Assembly (NCBI GenBank): GCA_028751875.1
Contig: CM054135.1
Coordinates: forward strand, 61,690,673 to 61,754,672
Reading direction: 5' to 3'
Length of the DNA stretch: 64,000 bases
From: Rapana venosa
Lineage: Eukaryota > Mollusca > Gastropoda > Neogastropoda > Muricidae
Shown here piece after piece: positions 22,425-36,785 of this stretch (within the stretch, counting starts at the first letter, position 1; each line of letters opens with the position of its first letter). Below the pieces are notes generated by a model. The model made no database searches. It was not told the DNA's origin and worked only from the letters and a program-made list of their open reading frames with translations. The translations under genes were made by a program, and so were the position numbers.

Positions 22425-23138
22425 TTTTCTATTAATTTGGAGGCACTTGGAGAGCGATATTTACCTCTATTTTGGCAATAATTTCTCTTAGAGGGTTTGT
22501 CTTTTCTCTCAACAGGTCTGTTTCAGCCCTAGTGTTAACTCACTTTCTAACGGAAATAGGTTTTGGAAGAGGTTCTGGACGTATGTGTGTGCGGGTGCGT
22601 GCGAAGTGTGAGTGTGTGTTGTGAATGTGAGCGTGTGTGCATCTGGTGGCTCAGTGAGTGAGACACTGTTATTCTCAGGTATTTGTGTGCTTATTTTTAA
22701 AGAAGACACCTGGGGTGTATTTCCTGACATTTTCGCGTAGATTTCGCGCAGAGCTTTGATTGCTTTTTCCCCCTCCACACTTGGAATTGCATGCATTCCT
22801 TTTGAAATGTCACACGTGCGGCGAGGCGCGCGCACGGGTACACTACACAGACAGGAACAGAGAAGTGACAGCAGAAAAAAAAAACCGCACGCACACACAC
22901 TACACTACACACCTGTCTCTCCACACACACTCGTGCTATGTAGTGCATATAGTATCTGTCCTTCCTCTGGTGTGATTTGTAATGGTTTAATATCACTGAT
23001 TAGGTAGTTATATAGTTCTGCATGATCTATTATCTTTTTTCTTTAGATTGATGGCTATTAAAAAAAAAGCAGAATGCGCCATAATTAGTCAATGACCATC
23101 GTGAAAATAAAAGTTTGACTTTGACGTTCACGCACGGC

Positions 23139-24684
23139 GAAAACAACACCACACAACACACACACACACACCCACAGCACCAGCACACACACATTAAACA
23201 CACAGCACACACACTCTACACACTGGGACACACACACAAGAACACACACACACTCTCTCTCCACTCATTTTCCCGTCTCTCGACACACACCCAACCACAC
23301 TACCCACACGACATCGCACAAACACTACACCACAGCACAGAGCACACACACCACAGAACACACCACTACACACCACCACACACACACACCTCACACGACA
23401 CAGCACACAACACACTCAAAAATCAGGGTCACGACACACCACACACATCGCAGCCGAGCAACACAAACACCAGACATAACACCCACACACACACAACAAC
23501 ACACACACACCACACACAACACAACACAGAGGATCGTGGACGCACGACACACAAAACACCACACCGGACACCACACCACAAACCCACAAATGGGGTACAC
23601 AACAAACACACACATTGAGAGAAGTCCACATATGGTCACACACTAAGAGTATCACTTCTATAAGTGTAACAGTACGTAAAAATGAAGACACACAGCACCA
23701 CCACCGACACACAAACACACACACAAGAGAGGGGAGTGACTTCACGGAAGCACACACACAACACAATAAATTAAGATCAAGGACACACATCGTCACGACG
23801 ACACACAAACTCACACACACACAAACAAACCATCACACAAACTCGACACAACACACACACCACACAAGCAGCACCGACACTCTACACACACACACACACA
23901 CACACCACACACTACACACAAACCACACACACAAACGACAAACACACAGGCACACTCACAGGATAGCACAACACGCGGGGTTCCATTCCCATGCCGAGCA
24001 GCGGCGTGCACCGTCTGTGTCAGTCTGCCGGTAGTGTTATGGTAGCTAGGTGCTTATTCCCGAGTCACTCATCGTCACGTGCCGTCAGATTCCGCAATCC
24101 GCTGGAGTGCGTGTCCACCGACCCTGAAAAAAACATGCGAAGAGGACAGACAACAGACAGAGTAGAGAATGTATTGTCCATTAGGAGTCAGGCAGTGGGT
24201 GCCACATCACACAGAAAATCTCACCACATACACACACACACTCGTCGCTCTCTCTTCTCGTCTCTCTTCTCTCATCTCAATCTCATCTTCTCTCTTCTTT
24301 CATCCTACACGCTCGGAATTCGTGTCTCGTCTCTTCGTCTCATCTTTCTGCTCCTCTTCTTCTGCTCCTCTCCTCCCTCTCCTCTCTCTCTCTCTCTTGC
24401 CTTCTCACACACACCCACACACTCTCTCTCTCTTCTCACACACAACACACGACTACTCTCTCTCTCATCTCGTATTAGTCTCTCTCAGTCTGTCTCTCAA
24501 CACACAGACACCTCTCTCTCTCTCACAACACGACACACACTCACACACTACACAAGCTGACTCTACTCAAGGAGATGATCGTGCTTGGGACACACTACGA
24601 CACACACAGCCACAGGACACACAACACACACACACACTCACACACACACCACACACACACATCAACACACACACCACAGGTAGG
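23139..24684. repeat. CA- and CT/CA-rich tracts, duplicate of 6755-8300
   Basis: Same irregular CA-rich and CT-rich low-complexity sequence as the left copy. Confidence 0.85.
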
Positions 24685-24688
24685 ACGA

Positions 24689-24759
24689 ATGGTAGCCCAT
24701 GGTAAAGCACGGTAGGTCTGAGAAAGCGAGAGATTCTGGGTTTCAAATCCCTTCCCTTC
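24689..24759 (+). mobile_element. tRNA-like SINE head, duplicate of 8305-8375
   Basis: Same A-box and B-box words as the left copy. Confidence 0.5.
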
Positions 24760-24904
24760 GCCTTGTTCCTCTCCTCCTCCTCCTCCTCCTCCTTTTCTCC
24801 TAAATGCCTGGCTGTTCATAATCTCTGTTCTAAAGTGGTCTGTGTCACAAAACCGGGGATTTCGTTCTACTCGGGTTTCTCCTTGGAGACAATGATAAAA
24901 TACA

Positions 24905-25055
24905 AAGTGTGTCCCATAACCTATGTGATCGGAGGAAGAGCGAGGGCGTCAAGACGCTCACTTCTCTATGGGCCAGCATATTGAGGAGGCGCGCCAGTCT
25001 CCTCTCGCCTCGCTGCTTTAACCGTCCCTGACCCACAGAGGGCAGGTACCCAGGG
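24905..25055 (-). mobile_element. Truncated chimeric SINE, duplicate of 8521-8671
   Basis: Same 3' portion as the left copy. Confidence 0.72.
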
Positions 25056-25644
25056 ACATGAAGCGTGTAATTCTGAAACTAGAAATCAAGATGTCTTTAG
25101 TAGGCGAAGATAGATAAATAGACATTTTAAAATATAGATCTAATATATCATGTCTTATCCACTATACTTGATATAAAACTGGCTGCTAAGAAAATATAAA
25201 CTATTCCTTCCTGTATGAGGGACAACAGTCGAAAAAGATAACCTTCGTAAAACCCTCGGCAGACCTGGCTTTTACTGACGACTCAATTGACAAAAGGTAT
25301 CCAGAATTAAAGGGCAACTACTGGAGAGACTTAATAACGTTTACTTGTACAGCGATAGCCTAGTTACTTAGACACAATTTGGTACAAAAGAGAATAAAAT
25401 GACAAAAAGTAAAAAAAAGACAAAGAGTTAATAATTTTTTATATAAAAAAGAGTGAAAAATCCCACCATTCCAGTTGGGAGAATGTGTAGATTAACCTTA
25501 ATCTTCAGTTTTAAACTGTTTCTTTCCTGTTCACCGGGAGTCCTTTAGTACTATCTTTCCTGCCTTCTTGGCAATTTGTGCCGGCCTAAATGTTTCCACC
25601 CGAAAGATGTAGAAAAAATATCTAGTCGTCTCTCATAAACGGAT

Positions 25645-26119
25645 GTCGGAATGTGCTCTGAGGGCCTGACTTGTCAGGGCGCTTAACGGGCAGCGTGACG
25701 CATTTTCGCTCATATTGAATAGACAGACAATGAGTTGCTAGTCTCAGTATGAGAAGAAGAAGAGGAGAAGGATAAGATCCGAGAAGGGAGAAGAAAAAGT
25801 TTTGCGTAAAGAAGAAGAAAATTTAGGCGAAAAGGAAGAAGAATATACGAGAGAAGAGGAATGGCAAGAAAGGAAGAAGAATAAGAAGGAGAAGAATTAC
25901 GAAGAAGAATTGCAAGAAAAGAATTGCGAAGAAGAAGAAGAAGAAAGAAGAAGAATAGAAAGAAGTAAGAAAAGAATTGCGAAGAAGAAGAAAGAACAAC
26001 AACAACAACACTAAGAAAAAGGAAGAAGAAAGAAGAGAGATGAAGAAAGAAGAGACGAAGAAGAACGACAGAAGACAAGATTGCGAAGAAGAAGACAAAC
26101 AAAAGAACAAGAAATTTAG
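25645..26119 (+). mobile_element. (GAA)n-tailed dispersed repeat, duplicate of 9261-9735
   Basis: Same head and long purine tail as the left copy. Confidence 0.6.
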
Positions 26120-26201
26120 TTGAAAGTCTTAAGAGCCTGCGGACATTAGTATATAAAAAAGACAAAAGACCTAACCGAAAGGGGGGATTGTGAGCGTAAC
26201 A

Positions 26202-26279
26202 TGCCTCGGTGGCTTAGTTGGACAGAATCTCCGATCCTCTTGTTCTGGGGTAAGGGCATTTCAGTCTTGGCAGTGCCAG
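26202..26279 (+). mobile_element. Degenerate tRNA-like head, duplicate of 9818-9895
   Basis: Same A-box word as the left copy. Confidence 0.4.
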
Positions 26280-26433
26280 CACAGGGTGTGTTTTTCAGTT
26301 TATGTCTTTGCGTTGAGTAATCTAGTTTTGTATGCAAGTTAATGATGGGGGGTGTATTAAGCACGAGCAGAGAGAGAAGATATTTGTAATCACGGAATTG
26401 TAGTTTTGTTAAAACAGTGAGAGGAGGATAGTG

Positions 26434-27289
26434 AAGAGACGAGAGAGAGAGATTTGTGTTATATCAAGTATTGTATATTTTTAACTAAGATAGGAGGTAG
26501 AGAGAGAGAGAGAGGAGAGAGAGCGAGAGTAGGAGAGAGAGAGAGAGAGAGAGAGATTGTGTTATCCAGTAATTGTATTTTTTTAACGTACCAAAAGAGA
26601 GAAGAAAGAGAGGTACTGACCGATCCTAACAAACAGAACCAGGAACATACACACTATGACACACACCCCAGAATGAGACGCACAGCACACACACAACCAG
26701 AATCACAGATCACACACACCGTAAGGACACGGAACGCGGGCGCGCGCGGCGACCGAGCGCGCGCGCGCGCTTAACACAAATAAAAATCGAGGAATTCACA
26801 ACACACACAACAAGTAGTGACGTCGATCACACACGGTCGCACCGGACACAGCAACAACACAGACCCCAACGCACACACACAACAACCCCCCCCCCCACCG
26901 CCCCAAAAACAAAACCAAAAAAACCTCTGTACACAACACTGAAGAAAGCGCTTAGACGAAGTCGATTCTGTTTTTCGCAAGAACATCAATTCAAAGACTT
27001 AACAAGCAAAACAGCCCACTTGACATGATCCTCTCGACACCTACACACACACACACACACATCTACACATATCACCACACACACACAACAGAGGGGCAGT
27101 GTCAACACATACACACACACACACTACACACACACAGACACACACACACAAAAATACCACACACACACACACACACTCACACACACAAGACCAGCACATA
27201 CACACACAAACACATACACTCGACACACATACCACACAACACACACACACACACTACACACCCACACACACTCCCACACATAGGTTCTG
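26434..27289. repeat. GA and CA tracts, duplicate of 10050-10905
   Basis: Same microsatellite tracts, including the alternating CG core, as in the left copy. Confidence 0.85.
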
Positions 27290-30200
27290 GTAGAATAACA
27301 ACAGAAAACCGTTACCAGACGTGTGTTCTTTTTTTTCCTGTGTTGTTTTGTTTTTTAATGTATCCGGACAGGATTGTGTCGAGATCGTCCTCCCTTTAAA
27401 ACTAACAGTTCATCACTCCTTAAGTGTGTGTTGAGGTTATCTATACACTCGAGATCTTTCTCTGATCTCGCTGACGTTCATCAGTGGAGGCTGTGACGTC
27501 CACAGGAGCGTGGGACGTAAGGTAGGGGTATGTTACGACGGGTGCATAGCTGGTCCGAGATCCAGGCTCACTGAGGCGTGTGGAAACGGAATTGTTACGC
27601 GGTTGTGAGTGGGCTTCGGGAGCACAGTGTGCTACTAAGCAACACCTACTCTCTCACAACACCCACACCCGACACACAACACACCGCCACACTCAGACCC
27701 AAACACGGGACACACGCACGAAGGCTCCACACGAGCGCACAGACACGCTCCCAGCGACACGCAGACGACGACACACACGCGACACCCAGACCACCACCAC
27801 AGCGGCGAACAGACACAGCGCACGCGCGATTGAGTCGGCAGGCACACACGAGACACACACGGCAACACGCGCACCCACACCAGCCACGAGCACGTCATCA
27901 GACCACTCAACGCCAACATCATGCCAAACTTCCTCTCTCGCGACACCACAGCTCTCAGACACCACCCTCACCCAACCAACGTTCCGCATTCTCTCTCTAA
28001 CAGCACAGCACCAACCACACCCACACCACCAATTCACCCTGACTACAATGTCTCACACAACACCACCAACACCCCATCAACTCACTCACACAGGTCAGCC
28101 ACAACCCCACCACATGATTCTATCCGTACCGTTGCCGTCAGTGCTGTCACATGTAGTTTGGACAGCTGACCACAGTCCTGCTGGACACAAAACAATGTGG
28201 ACACTTGCGCAACCTCGACCTGAAGCCGTCAGAGCTGAGCATAAACACGCAGCACACACTATCTGACTACGAGCGGAGACAGCGAGCTAGACCTTGACTA
28301 CTCTCAACAGACAGCACTCCTTAAACGAATCCACACAGCTCGGATGCACGCTACAGGGGAGGACATACGAAATAAAAGAACTATGTGTAGTGCGAGAAAC
28401 AGACTACAGCTTTTCCCAGTCAACGACAATCAGTAGCCTCAGAGTCAGTGTGATTGGTCACGTCAGTAGCGGCAGCAAGCTGCACATATTCCACACATGT
28501 TCAGAGACAGGACCTGCATATAGCACAGGAAAATACCTATGCACTGGCAGATCCAAGAGTAGGTCAGGACACATACCTGAAGAACAGTATGGAGTTAGAT
28601 CTAGGCTACTAGCACTCTCAGGAGCACACAATGAGACACGCGCGAGCCGCAGAAGAGCGCCATGGCGGAACTTGAAACAGAGCTTCTAGTTTGAGTCTTA
28701 TGAGCACGCGTCCACAACATGGCGACGCGCCTTGAGGTATTAATGTGGCTCAAAGCCTGCCTTCAGAGAGGGGAGCGAATGACTGACGAAAGTCAGTTGG
28801 TAGACGCCGCGGAGCGAGGTCGCGTGGATCTGGATCAGAGATCGAACCACTATGATCCGATTCAGGAGGGAGACACGCGCACAGGCGATCCAGACGGACC
28901 GGCGGATCAGTGCCGACGAGATGATGAGACTGGTCACCTCATACTCACGATGACACGGTGCGCCGCAACGCAATCTTCGCGTCGCTCTTACACGAAGTGT
29001 CCATCAGTCGCTATGCCCTCCCTCTCGGGGACATGCGAGCTTCATCGTGTGTGGGTTCGCATGCGCACCCTCTGCGATCTATCACGAGCACGACCGCGAT
29101 ACGAGCCCTGCTCACGCGGTGGAGCAACGTAGGGGAGACACTGCTGGAGACACAGGATGTGCGGGATACGAGATGAACGGAGTCGCGTACGAGACTGGCG
29201 TAGCGCGATCTAGCAGACACGCGGCACAGGATGCAGGGAGTATGGTAAGTATCGCCGAGACACACGGCACACACACGGAGCACAATGGCTAGATGGTGGG
29301 ACGCATAGCACGGCGACTTGGACGCAGCAGTTACAAGCACGAGCACGACACGTGTGCAAGGAGACAGTGCGGTTGGTCACAGGAGGACAGAGTCATCACG
29401 CACTTCAACAAGTGCATGACAAAACGTGTCTGTGTCTACTGCGAGTGTATACATAGCACTACTAGAGCTCAGTAGTGTCTGGCTGCTACGTACGGATGTG
29501 TAGAGACGCTCATACCTAGAGCCTGAGCATCATTTCTAACTAACACAGCTTGCAGGGCACTATGGCGTGTAGTAACAGGTGAGGCGGATGAGACGAAGCT
29601 CTACTCAGGCAGGCAGCATACAGTCTAACACCACAGACACTGAGGACTCACAACTTCATGATGTAAGTGAACATGCTCAGAACGTCACATCAACGTTACA
29701 GACACACAGGTGTAGAGTACACAGTACAGCAGGTGAGAGCTCCGACGAACTTTTGCACAGCGCAGGACGGTGCGGAGGCACAGGGGAACATGCTACAACT
29801 GAAAGAGACACAATAGAGAGACCAAAACAAAAAAAGGCAACGACACACAACACAGTAATCATGTCTAAAAGTTTGGGGGGTGGATAAATTACATACCGGT
29901 ACGAAGCGCCTGTGACAGACGTGCAGGCATCTGACTTGACAAGACATGCACCACACAAATCAAAAACTGAGACGCAGGGTGAATGGATGTAGTACATATT
30001 ATCGCCGTGCGAGGCAGGTGCACATCATTGATACAGCTGGAGCTCATCAAGCACGGGTCAGACGATACTTCTTAGACATCTCAGAACAGCAACGTGAGAG
30101 GGAATAGATAAAAAACACAAACAACAAAACTACAGAGACGCGGAAACACGGATGAAGCAGTCCACGGGCTACAACAGCATACTCACACAGACAGGGACTG

Positions 30201-31484
30201 GTACACACTGATTAGCACTAGGGGGTGGACGATTGTGAACACAACAGAATGAGAGCACATCACACAAAAACGCACAAAAGACAGGAGACAACAGACACAA
30301 TATCAAGAATAGCGAACAGAAACACAGAGACGAGCAAGATAGAAGGACAGACTAAGACTGCAGAAAGACAGAGAAGACAAGAGTGAGAGACACGAGACAA
30401 AGATGCAGAGGTGACAGACACTCAGGAGGATGGTGCCACGTCATGGAGCATAGACAACATAAAGGCTGACATGAAGTAAGTGAGACACACAACACATCGC
30501 GAGACGGGAGTCGATACAGAGCAGGCGAGAAGAACAACATGGGTCAAAATGACAGAATGCACAGCGGCATCACATTTTGTATACAGGAAACAGGGAGTGT
30601 GGAGTGTACAACGTAGACACAGCACACATGACACGATAGGACGAATGCGGACTGACAATGTACTGGAAGGACTTACGAGGAGAATAAAAAAAAGGAGGGG
30701 AATTAGACACAACAGCGAGAGAGCAACAAAGACAAAGTCAGAAATAGCGCAGCAGCAAGACACACGAAGACCACATCACAGACGAGAGACACGCAGCACG
30801 AGGAAAAAACAAAACGAGGCAAGCACAGAGAAAGTGAGAGCAGAGAGTAGCACAGGGGGGCACAGAGAGAGAGGCAGAGCAGCCGAGAAGATATGAAGAG
30901 ACTGACAGATATTTAGAGATGAGAGGAGATTTAACGAGGGATAGAACCACAACACAGATGAAGAAAAGTTAGAGAAGAGAGAGATGAATGATTGAAATGA
31001 GATGAAGAGAGAGGGCTAGAAGAGAACACAGAGGAGGAAAATGACACAACACATATGTCAGCAAATCTATATTGAGGGAGAGATATAGATGCAGATCTTG
31101 AGATTTAGAGAGAGATGATGATTGATGTAACGAGAGATGAGAGAGAAGAATAACAATTGATGAAATAGAGAGAGGTGATACAGACAATAGAGATTGACAA
31201 GAGAAGGGACTGAGATGGGATATAGCAGTACAAGGCAATGAAACTTGAGTGAGGGAGATAGAGAAATGAGGGGGTTGGTGGGTGGGAGAGGGGTATGGGG
31301 GGGGGGAGGTGGAGGTAGTATGAGGTGGCGATTAGGGAGGAAGTGATGTGTGGACATAGTATTGGTGGGAGGGTTCTGGTGGGGAGGATTGGAGGGGGAC
31401 AGCAGCAGATAAGGTCATGTGGAGGGTACTTTAGGTGGGTGGTAGGGGGCAACACATCGGACGGGGGAGTGGTTTGAGTGGGGG
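27290..31484. other. Uninterpretable stretch, duplicate of 10906-15100
   Basis: Same low-complexity, possibly error-rich sequence as in the left copy. Nothing further is recognised. Confidence 0.45.
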
Positions 31485-31491
31485 AGAGGTG

Positions 31492-31559
31492 GGGGGGGGG
31501 GGGGGGGGGTGGGGGGGGGGGGGGGGGGGGGGTGGGGGTCAATGGGGGGGGGGCTATTG
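31492..31559 (+). repeat. Poly-G tract, duplicate copy
   Basis: Same length and same T interruptions as at 15,108-15,175. Confidence 0.8.
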
Positions 31560-31785
31560 GGGCTGTTGTAGCTGCAGAAGTGTTAAATGGAGGGGGGTGT
31601 GGAATAAATGCGCATGTGGGTAGGATGGGGTGGTACTTTCAGGGGTGGTGGTGTATGGTATATGTGTGGACATGTGGTGGGTGTTAAATAAATATGGCCG
31701 GATGGACACTGCGGATTTGCGGGAGCGGTCGGTTGAGAGCAATGTCAAAAGGGAAATCTGGGGCCCAGAGATCTATGAGGGGACT

Positions 31786-31879
31786 GGGGGCACGGGGGGA
31801 ACTGTAATGAAGCCAAGAGCGCGCAAATGTCACCATCCAAGGGATAATCACGCTCTATACTCCTCCCTTAGCTCGGGAG
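31786..31879 (-). mobile_element. Chimeric SINE fragment, duplicate of 15402-15495
   Basis: Same diverged internal fragment as in the left copy. Confidence 0.5.
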
Positions 31880-31953
31880 AAGTGAGGATAAGCAGTACGA
31901 AATACTATATACAAATAAAGTATAGACACCTTAGGCGCAAGTGCTGAGGCAAG

Positions 31954-34900
31954 CGCGCACACGTACACACACCACACTCACATACAAATTATATCAGACA
32001 GACATAACATAACATACATACGAGACAGACAGACATGCTACATACAGATCATAAATACATACATACATACATGCATACTTACATACATCACATACATACA
32101 CTACACCACACACATAGGATACAGTACAACAATTATACATAATACGATGGCACTACACAATAATCTCTCTCTACTCCATCATCTTCATCTCACCGCGTCT
32201 GGAGAGAGACGACTCCAGACTCTCTCACTACACGACCTCTATACAACACCACACGCAAGAGAGGGAGAGTGATTCGAGATGGAAGATCAACGTCAGTAGC
32301 AGAGAGAGCCTCAAGATAAGGAGAGAGATGGTGGATCGCGGAGGGCGTAGAGCATGAGAGGCTGCCAGCGGTGAGAGGAAGATAGACATAGACAGGACGG
32401 TGACAACAGACAAGAACAGACCGAGCAACGACAAACGAACAGGACGGCAGCTGGGTACGACTCGGTTCGCTTTAACACAGCAGGAGCAGACGAGAGCTCT
32501 CACAAACTCCACACGTCGACTCGTCAGACACCTCTCGAGAAATAAACAAGCCGACGTAGACACCGCACCGCCTGAGTGAGCGTGGGGTAGCACAGTCAGC
32601 GGTGACGGGCGAGGACTATGCGGGGAGTGCACCACACAAAGCGCACACACGACAGCGGGATACGAACGTACCAGGTCGTAGAGGCAGGCACGAGGTGTTG
32701 TAGTGGTGAGAGCGCGCTATGCAAGGGACTCAAGACGTCACAGGGGGACGGAGGCGACGCGGACTCTCAGGGATACTGTTTCTCATATCAATAGATATGT
32801 CTTACAGTCACTATGTGTGGAGACTTTAGGGGCGAGTGAGGATCGGGTGTGAGAGTGTGAAGTAAGCGTACCGTTCTTACTGGTCTCGCTAGGGTAGTGC
32901 GGCGGTGCTTGTGCGGGGTGTGTATGTACTTCTCTGTAGCGTACGGCACTACTCGTGTTATGATAGATGGTGTAAGGAACATAGCGATGGACTGGAGCTT
33001 AGTACTACGGAGGACACAGGGACTTGCTCTCAAACGTAGGAGACGGGAAACTATGTTGGGGGGTGTGAGAAAACAGTAAACTTATATTGTGTGGGGGGGA
33101 ACACTGACGCATACACAAGGACGAGCAAACAGCACAGCAATTATGACCTTATGCGGCGTCGTCTGGATCAAAGTAGAGTGGCACACGCGGGCGACAACGT
33201 CTCTATCATGGAGGGGCACGCGAGACACAATATTGGATTAGATGGTGTTTGAGGGGGTGGAGGGACTGCGTGAGCGAGTGTGGCGTGAGTACGAGTTGCA
33301 TGGATATGATCAGGAGATTCATATTTCTGGGGAATATGGTTTGATTAGCGGGGTGTGACAAGGAGTCTAGTGCCGTCACGACCCTTTGATGAGAGTAGCA
33401 CTGTGAGAGCGGAGACTTTAGTGGCTCAGGAACTTGCGGTATTCTAGATCTTCTTGTGACGAGAGTGTCACAGAGACACTTCTTTAGTCACAGCTCATGA
33501 GCGTGGTTGAGAGCACAGGTGTACATAAAGGGGTAGTAAGGAAGACATAGTGGACTGACGTTAGTGACACAGTGGCAGATGGAGCGTTCGTTATGGGAGT
33601 GAGGGGTTTTTACTTGCAGAGTGTGCTGGGTGTGGATGTGGGGATAGGTTCTAAATAGGGGGGATGTTATGGGGGGGGGGGAAGAGTGATACAAGAGACT
33701 ATCGGAGAGGTGGCGTATCTTAAGAGGCACTGAGCTCACGTGAGTGGATTAGTATGACTCGATGGTATGCTATGTGTCTAGTTAGGATCTTGATGTGGGT
33801 GACAGGGTGCTGATATGTGAGTAGCACGGATGGTAGATTGTCAGGCTTAGAATAGGCGGTCTTGGTGGGATAGACTGAGGACAGAGCTAGAGTGTGGGTC
33901 GCACACATCATGTACGTAGAGGACAAGGGTGTTCTGATACTATAGGTTAGTGTAGAAGAGGAGGGAGCACACTTAGCTACACGAGAGTGACTAGACATTA
34001 GTCAAAGTACCAGTGGTGTGGTCTTATGGTTTTACGAACACGGCAGAGAGAGGGATTAGATCACGAAGGTGAGATCTATTAGCGCAGAGCGCCTGCGGCA
34101 ACAGAGGAGGAGTCTATGATAGTAATACTCTCATGGTTTGATAGCGATTGCTGAGTGAGTAGGAAGGCGAAGATGTGATATATGTCTGTGGCCTGAGAGA
34201 GACACACGTCTACACTACGAGAGAAGAGGGGATCTCTTAGAGGTGTGTTATACAGTAAGGAGCACACAGGAGTGCAGAGGTGGGCTGCACATGATTAAGG
34301 CGAGGGAGCACTTTAGAACGACACACGATTGATTATCTGATGATTACATGATGAATGGAGGCATCACGGGGTCAACACTCTATCTGTCATGACTCTGATC
34401 TGACAAGGAATCATGCGACACACTCGCACATTAAACACAGAGCGATCGACTCTCTTGGACACACAGGGAGACTAATATGACAAGACTCTGCAGACAACAC
34501 CAGGAATAGACACTACAAAAGATCTAGGCGAAGGAGAGAGGCAGTAGACATAGAGTGCATGAGCATATGAGAGGGGAACGACTCACTGGAGTTCTTTACG
34601 TGACAGTATTAACAGAAGACACATCACACGCGAGCAATTCTCAGATGGCGTGAGACAAGAGGGAGGAGTGGACCAGCACAATAGGTGATGGACTGACAGA
34701 AGAAAGTAGGTGCGTGAGTTGAACAAAGAATATTTATTGACTCTAGTACACTGAGTGGATGAGCGCACAGAGGAAGAGGCTCAACACACACATACTTGTA
34801 ATTTACACCGGGCACAGAGGTGCAGTGACATAGGAAAGCAGGTCTCATTCTACCTATATAATTAGTGGAGCACGTAAGAGTACACTAGATAAGGAGCTAT

Positions 34901-35444
34901 GGGGGCATCAGATTAGTTGGGATAAGAGCGTGAGGAGAGAGGTGGGAGAAAAATACGGAGCAAGAAGGAGAGTGCATTAGTCATACACGACAGGGATCTG
35001 CAGTGAGCTGAGAGGGGGACGGTGGTGATCACAACAACACAATAAGAAACATTGATAAATATAAACGTGTCACGGGGGGATGTCGAAGGTGGTCTTACCG
35101 ATCTAATTTACCTTCTCTAAACTATCATGAGCACTTGTATACTCTCACGGAGAGGTGGGAGAGTTGGATGTGTAGTTGTTATGGGACAAGGAGAGCATTG
35201 GAGCAACGAATGAGTTTTCTAGTAGAACGGGATAAGGGCAAGTAGATAAGACAGATGTTCAGAGGAATGGAAGACGTGATGAGGTAACAGTAGTTCGATT
35301 TTATCAGCGTGCACAGTCAGATGAGGACAGTTGTGTAGAAGGGTATTTACGAGATATCGCGGTTGAGACACAGGAGAGAACTCAAGTAGGTGTCAGGAGA
35401 GCGGCGGGTGAGTCGTGAGTAATATAAGAAGACACACAGCAGGC
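31954..35444. other. Uninterpretable stretch, duplicate of 15570-19060
   Basis: Tetranucleotide repeats followed by about 3.3 kb of unrecognised sequence, as in the left copy. Confidence 0.45.
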
Positions 35445-35690
35445 AAAATATCCCCTTGAACGAACTAGCCAAAACTAGACATGCCATCAACAGACATCTT
35501 CTCCTCCCTCGGCATTGTGGTAACGGACCGGTAGGACCAAGGCTACCGGTGCATACAATCAGTAGGCCTATATAGGTTCAGTCGCAATGCAAAATCATTT
35601 TAGAATAATATATTGTGTGCGTGCACACACAACATCGGATTAAGTACCCGCCCCTATGCGCGCGCAATCATTTGTAGACGCGCAAGCGCG
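35445..35690. other. Unique sequence after the duplication
   Basis: Clean, unremarkable sequence, possibly the true continuation of the locus. No gene or element is recognised. Confidence 0.45.
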
Positions 35691-35694
35691 CGCA

Positions 35695-35782
35695 GACACA
35701 CGCACACACACACTCTCTCTCTCAGCTGGAGACATGAAAAAATACAGACTGGCACACACACACACACACACAAAAGCATAAC
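35695..35782. repeat. Short (CA)n tracts
   Basis: Two CA runs are separated by about 35 bases of unique sequence. Confidence 0.85.
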
Positions 35783-35867
35783 GCATGGGTGCGTAGGCAT
35801 GCTTTTGCATTTACCTAAACATTTAACTCGGCGCAGGTTTGTGCTTCCAATTTAACCTGTGATGACC

Positions 35868-35875
35868 AGAGCGAG

Positions 35876-35924
<49 letters not shown>

Positions 35925-36100
35925 CAGACATAGACAGATAGACAGAGATATGCACAGAGAGAGAGAGAGAGACAGAGACACAGAAAGAGGCATAGACAGA
36001 GACAGATAGAGACAGACAGAGAGACATGCACAGAGAGAGAGACAGAGACATAGACAAGAAAGAGACATAGACAGAGACAGATAGAGACAGACAGAGAGAC

Positions 36101-36176
<76 letters not shown>

Positions 36177-36335
36177 AAGAGAGAGAGAGAGCAGAGACAG
36201 ATAGTCACAGACATAAAAGCAGAGAGACAGAAAGAGACAGAGAGGGGACAGAGAGGGGGACAGAGAGAGAGGGGTAGAGACAGAGACAGACAGAGAGACA
36301 GACAGAGACACAGAGACAGACAGACAGAGGGAAAG
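35868..36335. repeat. (GA)n/(GACA)n/(GATA)n microsatellite
   Basis: About 470 bases of purine-rich array with GAGA, GACAGA and GATAGA variants. A ~100-bp internal segment (cagagacagatagagacaga and surroundings) is repeated in the array. Minus-strand Ser/Leu frames (up to 237 codons) are shadows. Confidence 0.95.
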
Positions 36336-36720
36336 CAGAGTTCCGGAGACATCTCTTATTTCAGCTCCTTTCCCGTGTTTTACTGGAAAACAACTGGATC
36401 TGGCATCCCTGTTATTTAAAGAAATTAGATTTTCGTTTCTCCCGAGTGATTGCGGCTTTTCAGACTTGAGAGAGAGAAAAAAAGAAAGAGTTAATTCCAA
36501 AATTTCGACTCTCCCTCCCTCCTCTTTTCCTACCACCCTAAACTTGTCTCTCCTTTCTCTTCTTTATCATGTCACCAGATTCCCCCAGCAAATCTACCGA
36601 GTTTTAAAGATTTAGTACTCGACCTCAGCACAAGCTTGAAAATGGATGACAAATCGAAACCGACATCGCCGTGGGACGACAGAGCGATAGGCCACACAGT
36701 CCAACACATTTTCTTTATTA
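36336..36720. other. Unassigned sequence
   Basis: Non-repetitive sequence between the GA array and the GAT repeat. No feature is recognised. Confidence 0.4.
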
Positions 36721-36780
36721 GGGATGATCATTGAGGATGAGGATGAGGATGATGATAATGATGACGATGATGATGAGGAT
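36721..36780. repeat. (GATGAG)n/(GAT)n microsatellite
   Basis: A short array of gatgaggatgaggatgatga type lies immediately upstream of the LINE fragment, at its broken 5' edge. Confidence 0.85.
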
Positions 36781-36785
36781 GTGAG

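Larger units (their letters stand above)
19822..35444. repeat. Right copy of the 15,623-bp direct duplication
   Basis: Matches 3438-19,060 at an offset of 16,384. After the shared cacagcaggc at 35,444 the sequence passes into clean unique DNA (aaaatatccccttgaac), unlike the left copy. All features inside are repeats of the left-copy features. The main ones are listed separately here only so positions can be found. Confidence 0.97.

Noticed and set aside
3438..35444. A genuine recent 16.4-kb tandem duplication
   Set aside because: Not excluded, but the exact power-of-two period, the noisy flank re-copy and the homopolymer seam make an assembly artefact more likely.
35823..36536. 237-codon Ser/Leu-rich secreted protein
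   Set aside because: It is the minus-strand translation of a (GA)n array with short flanks.
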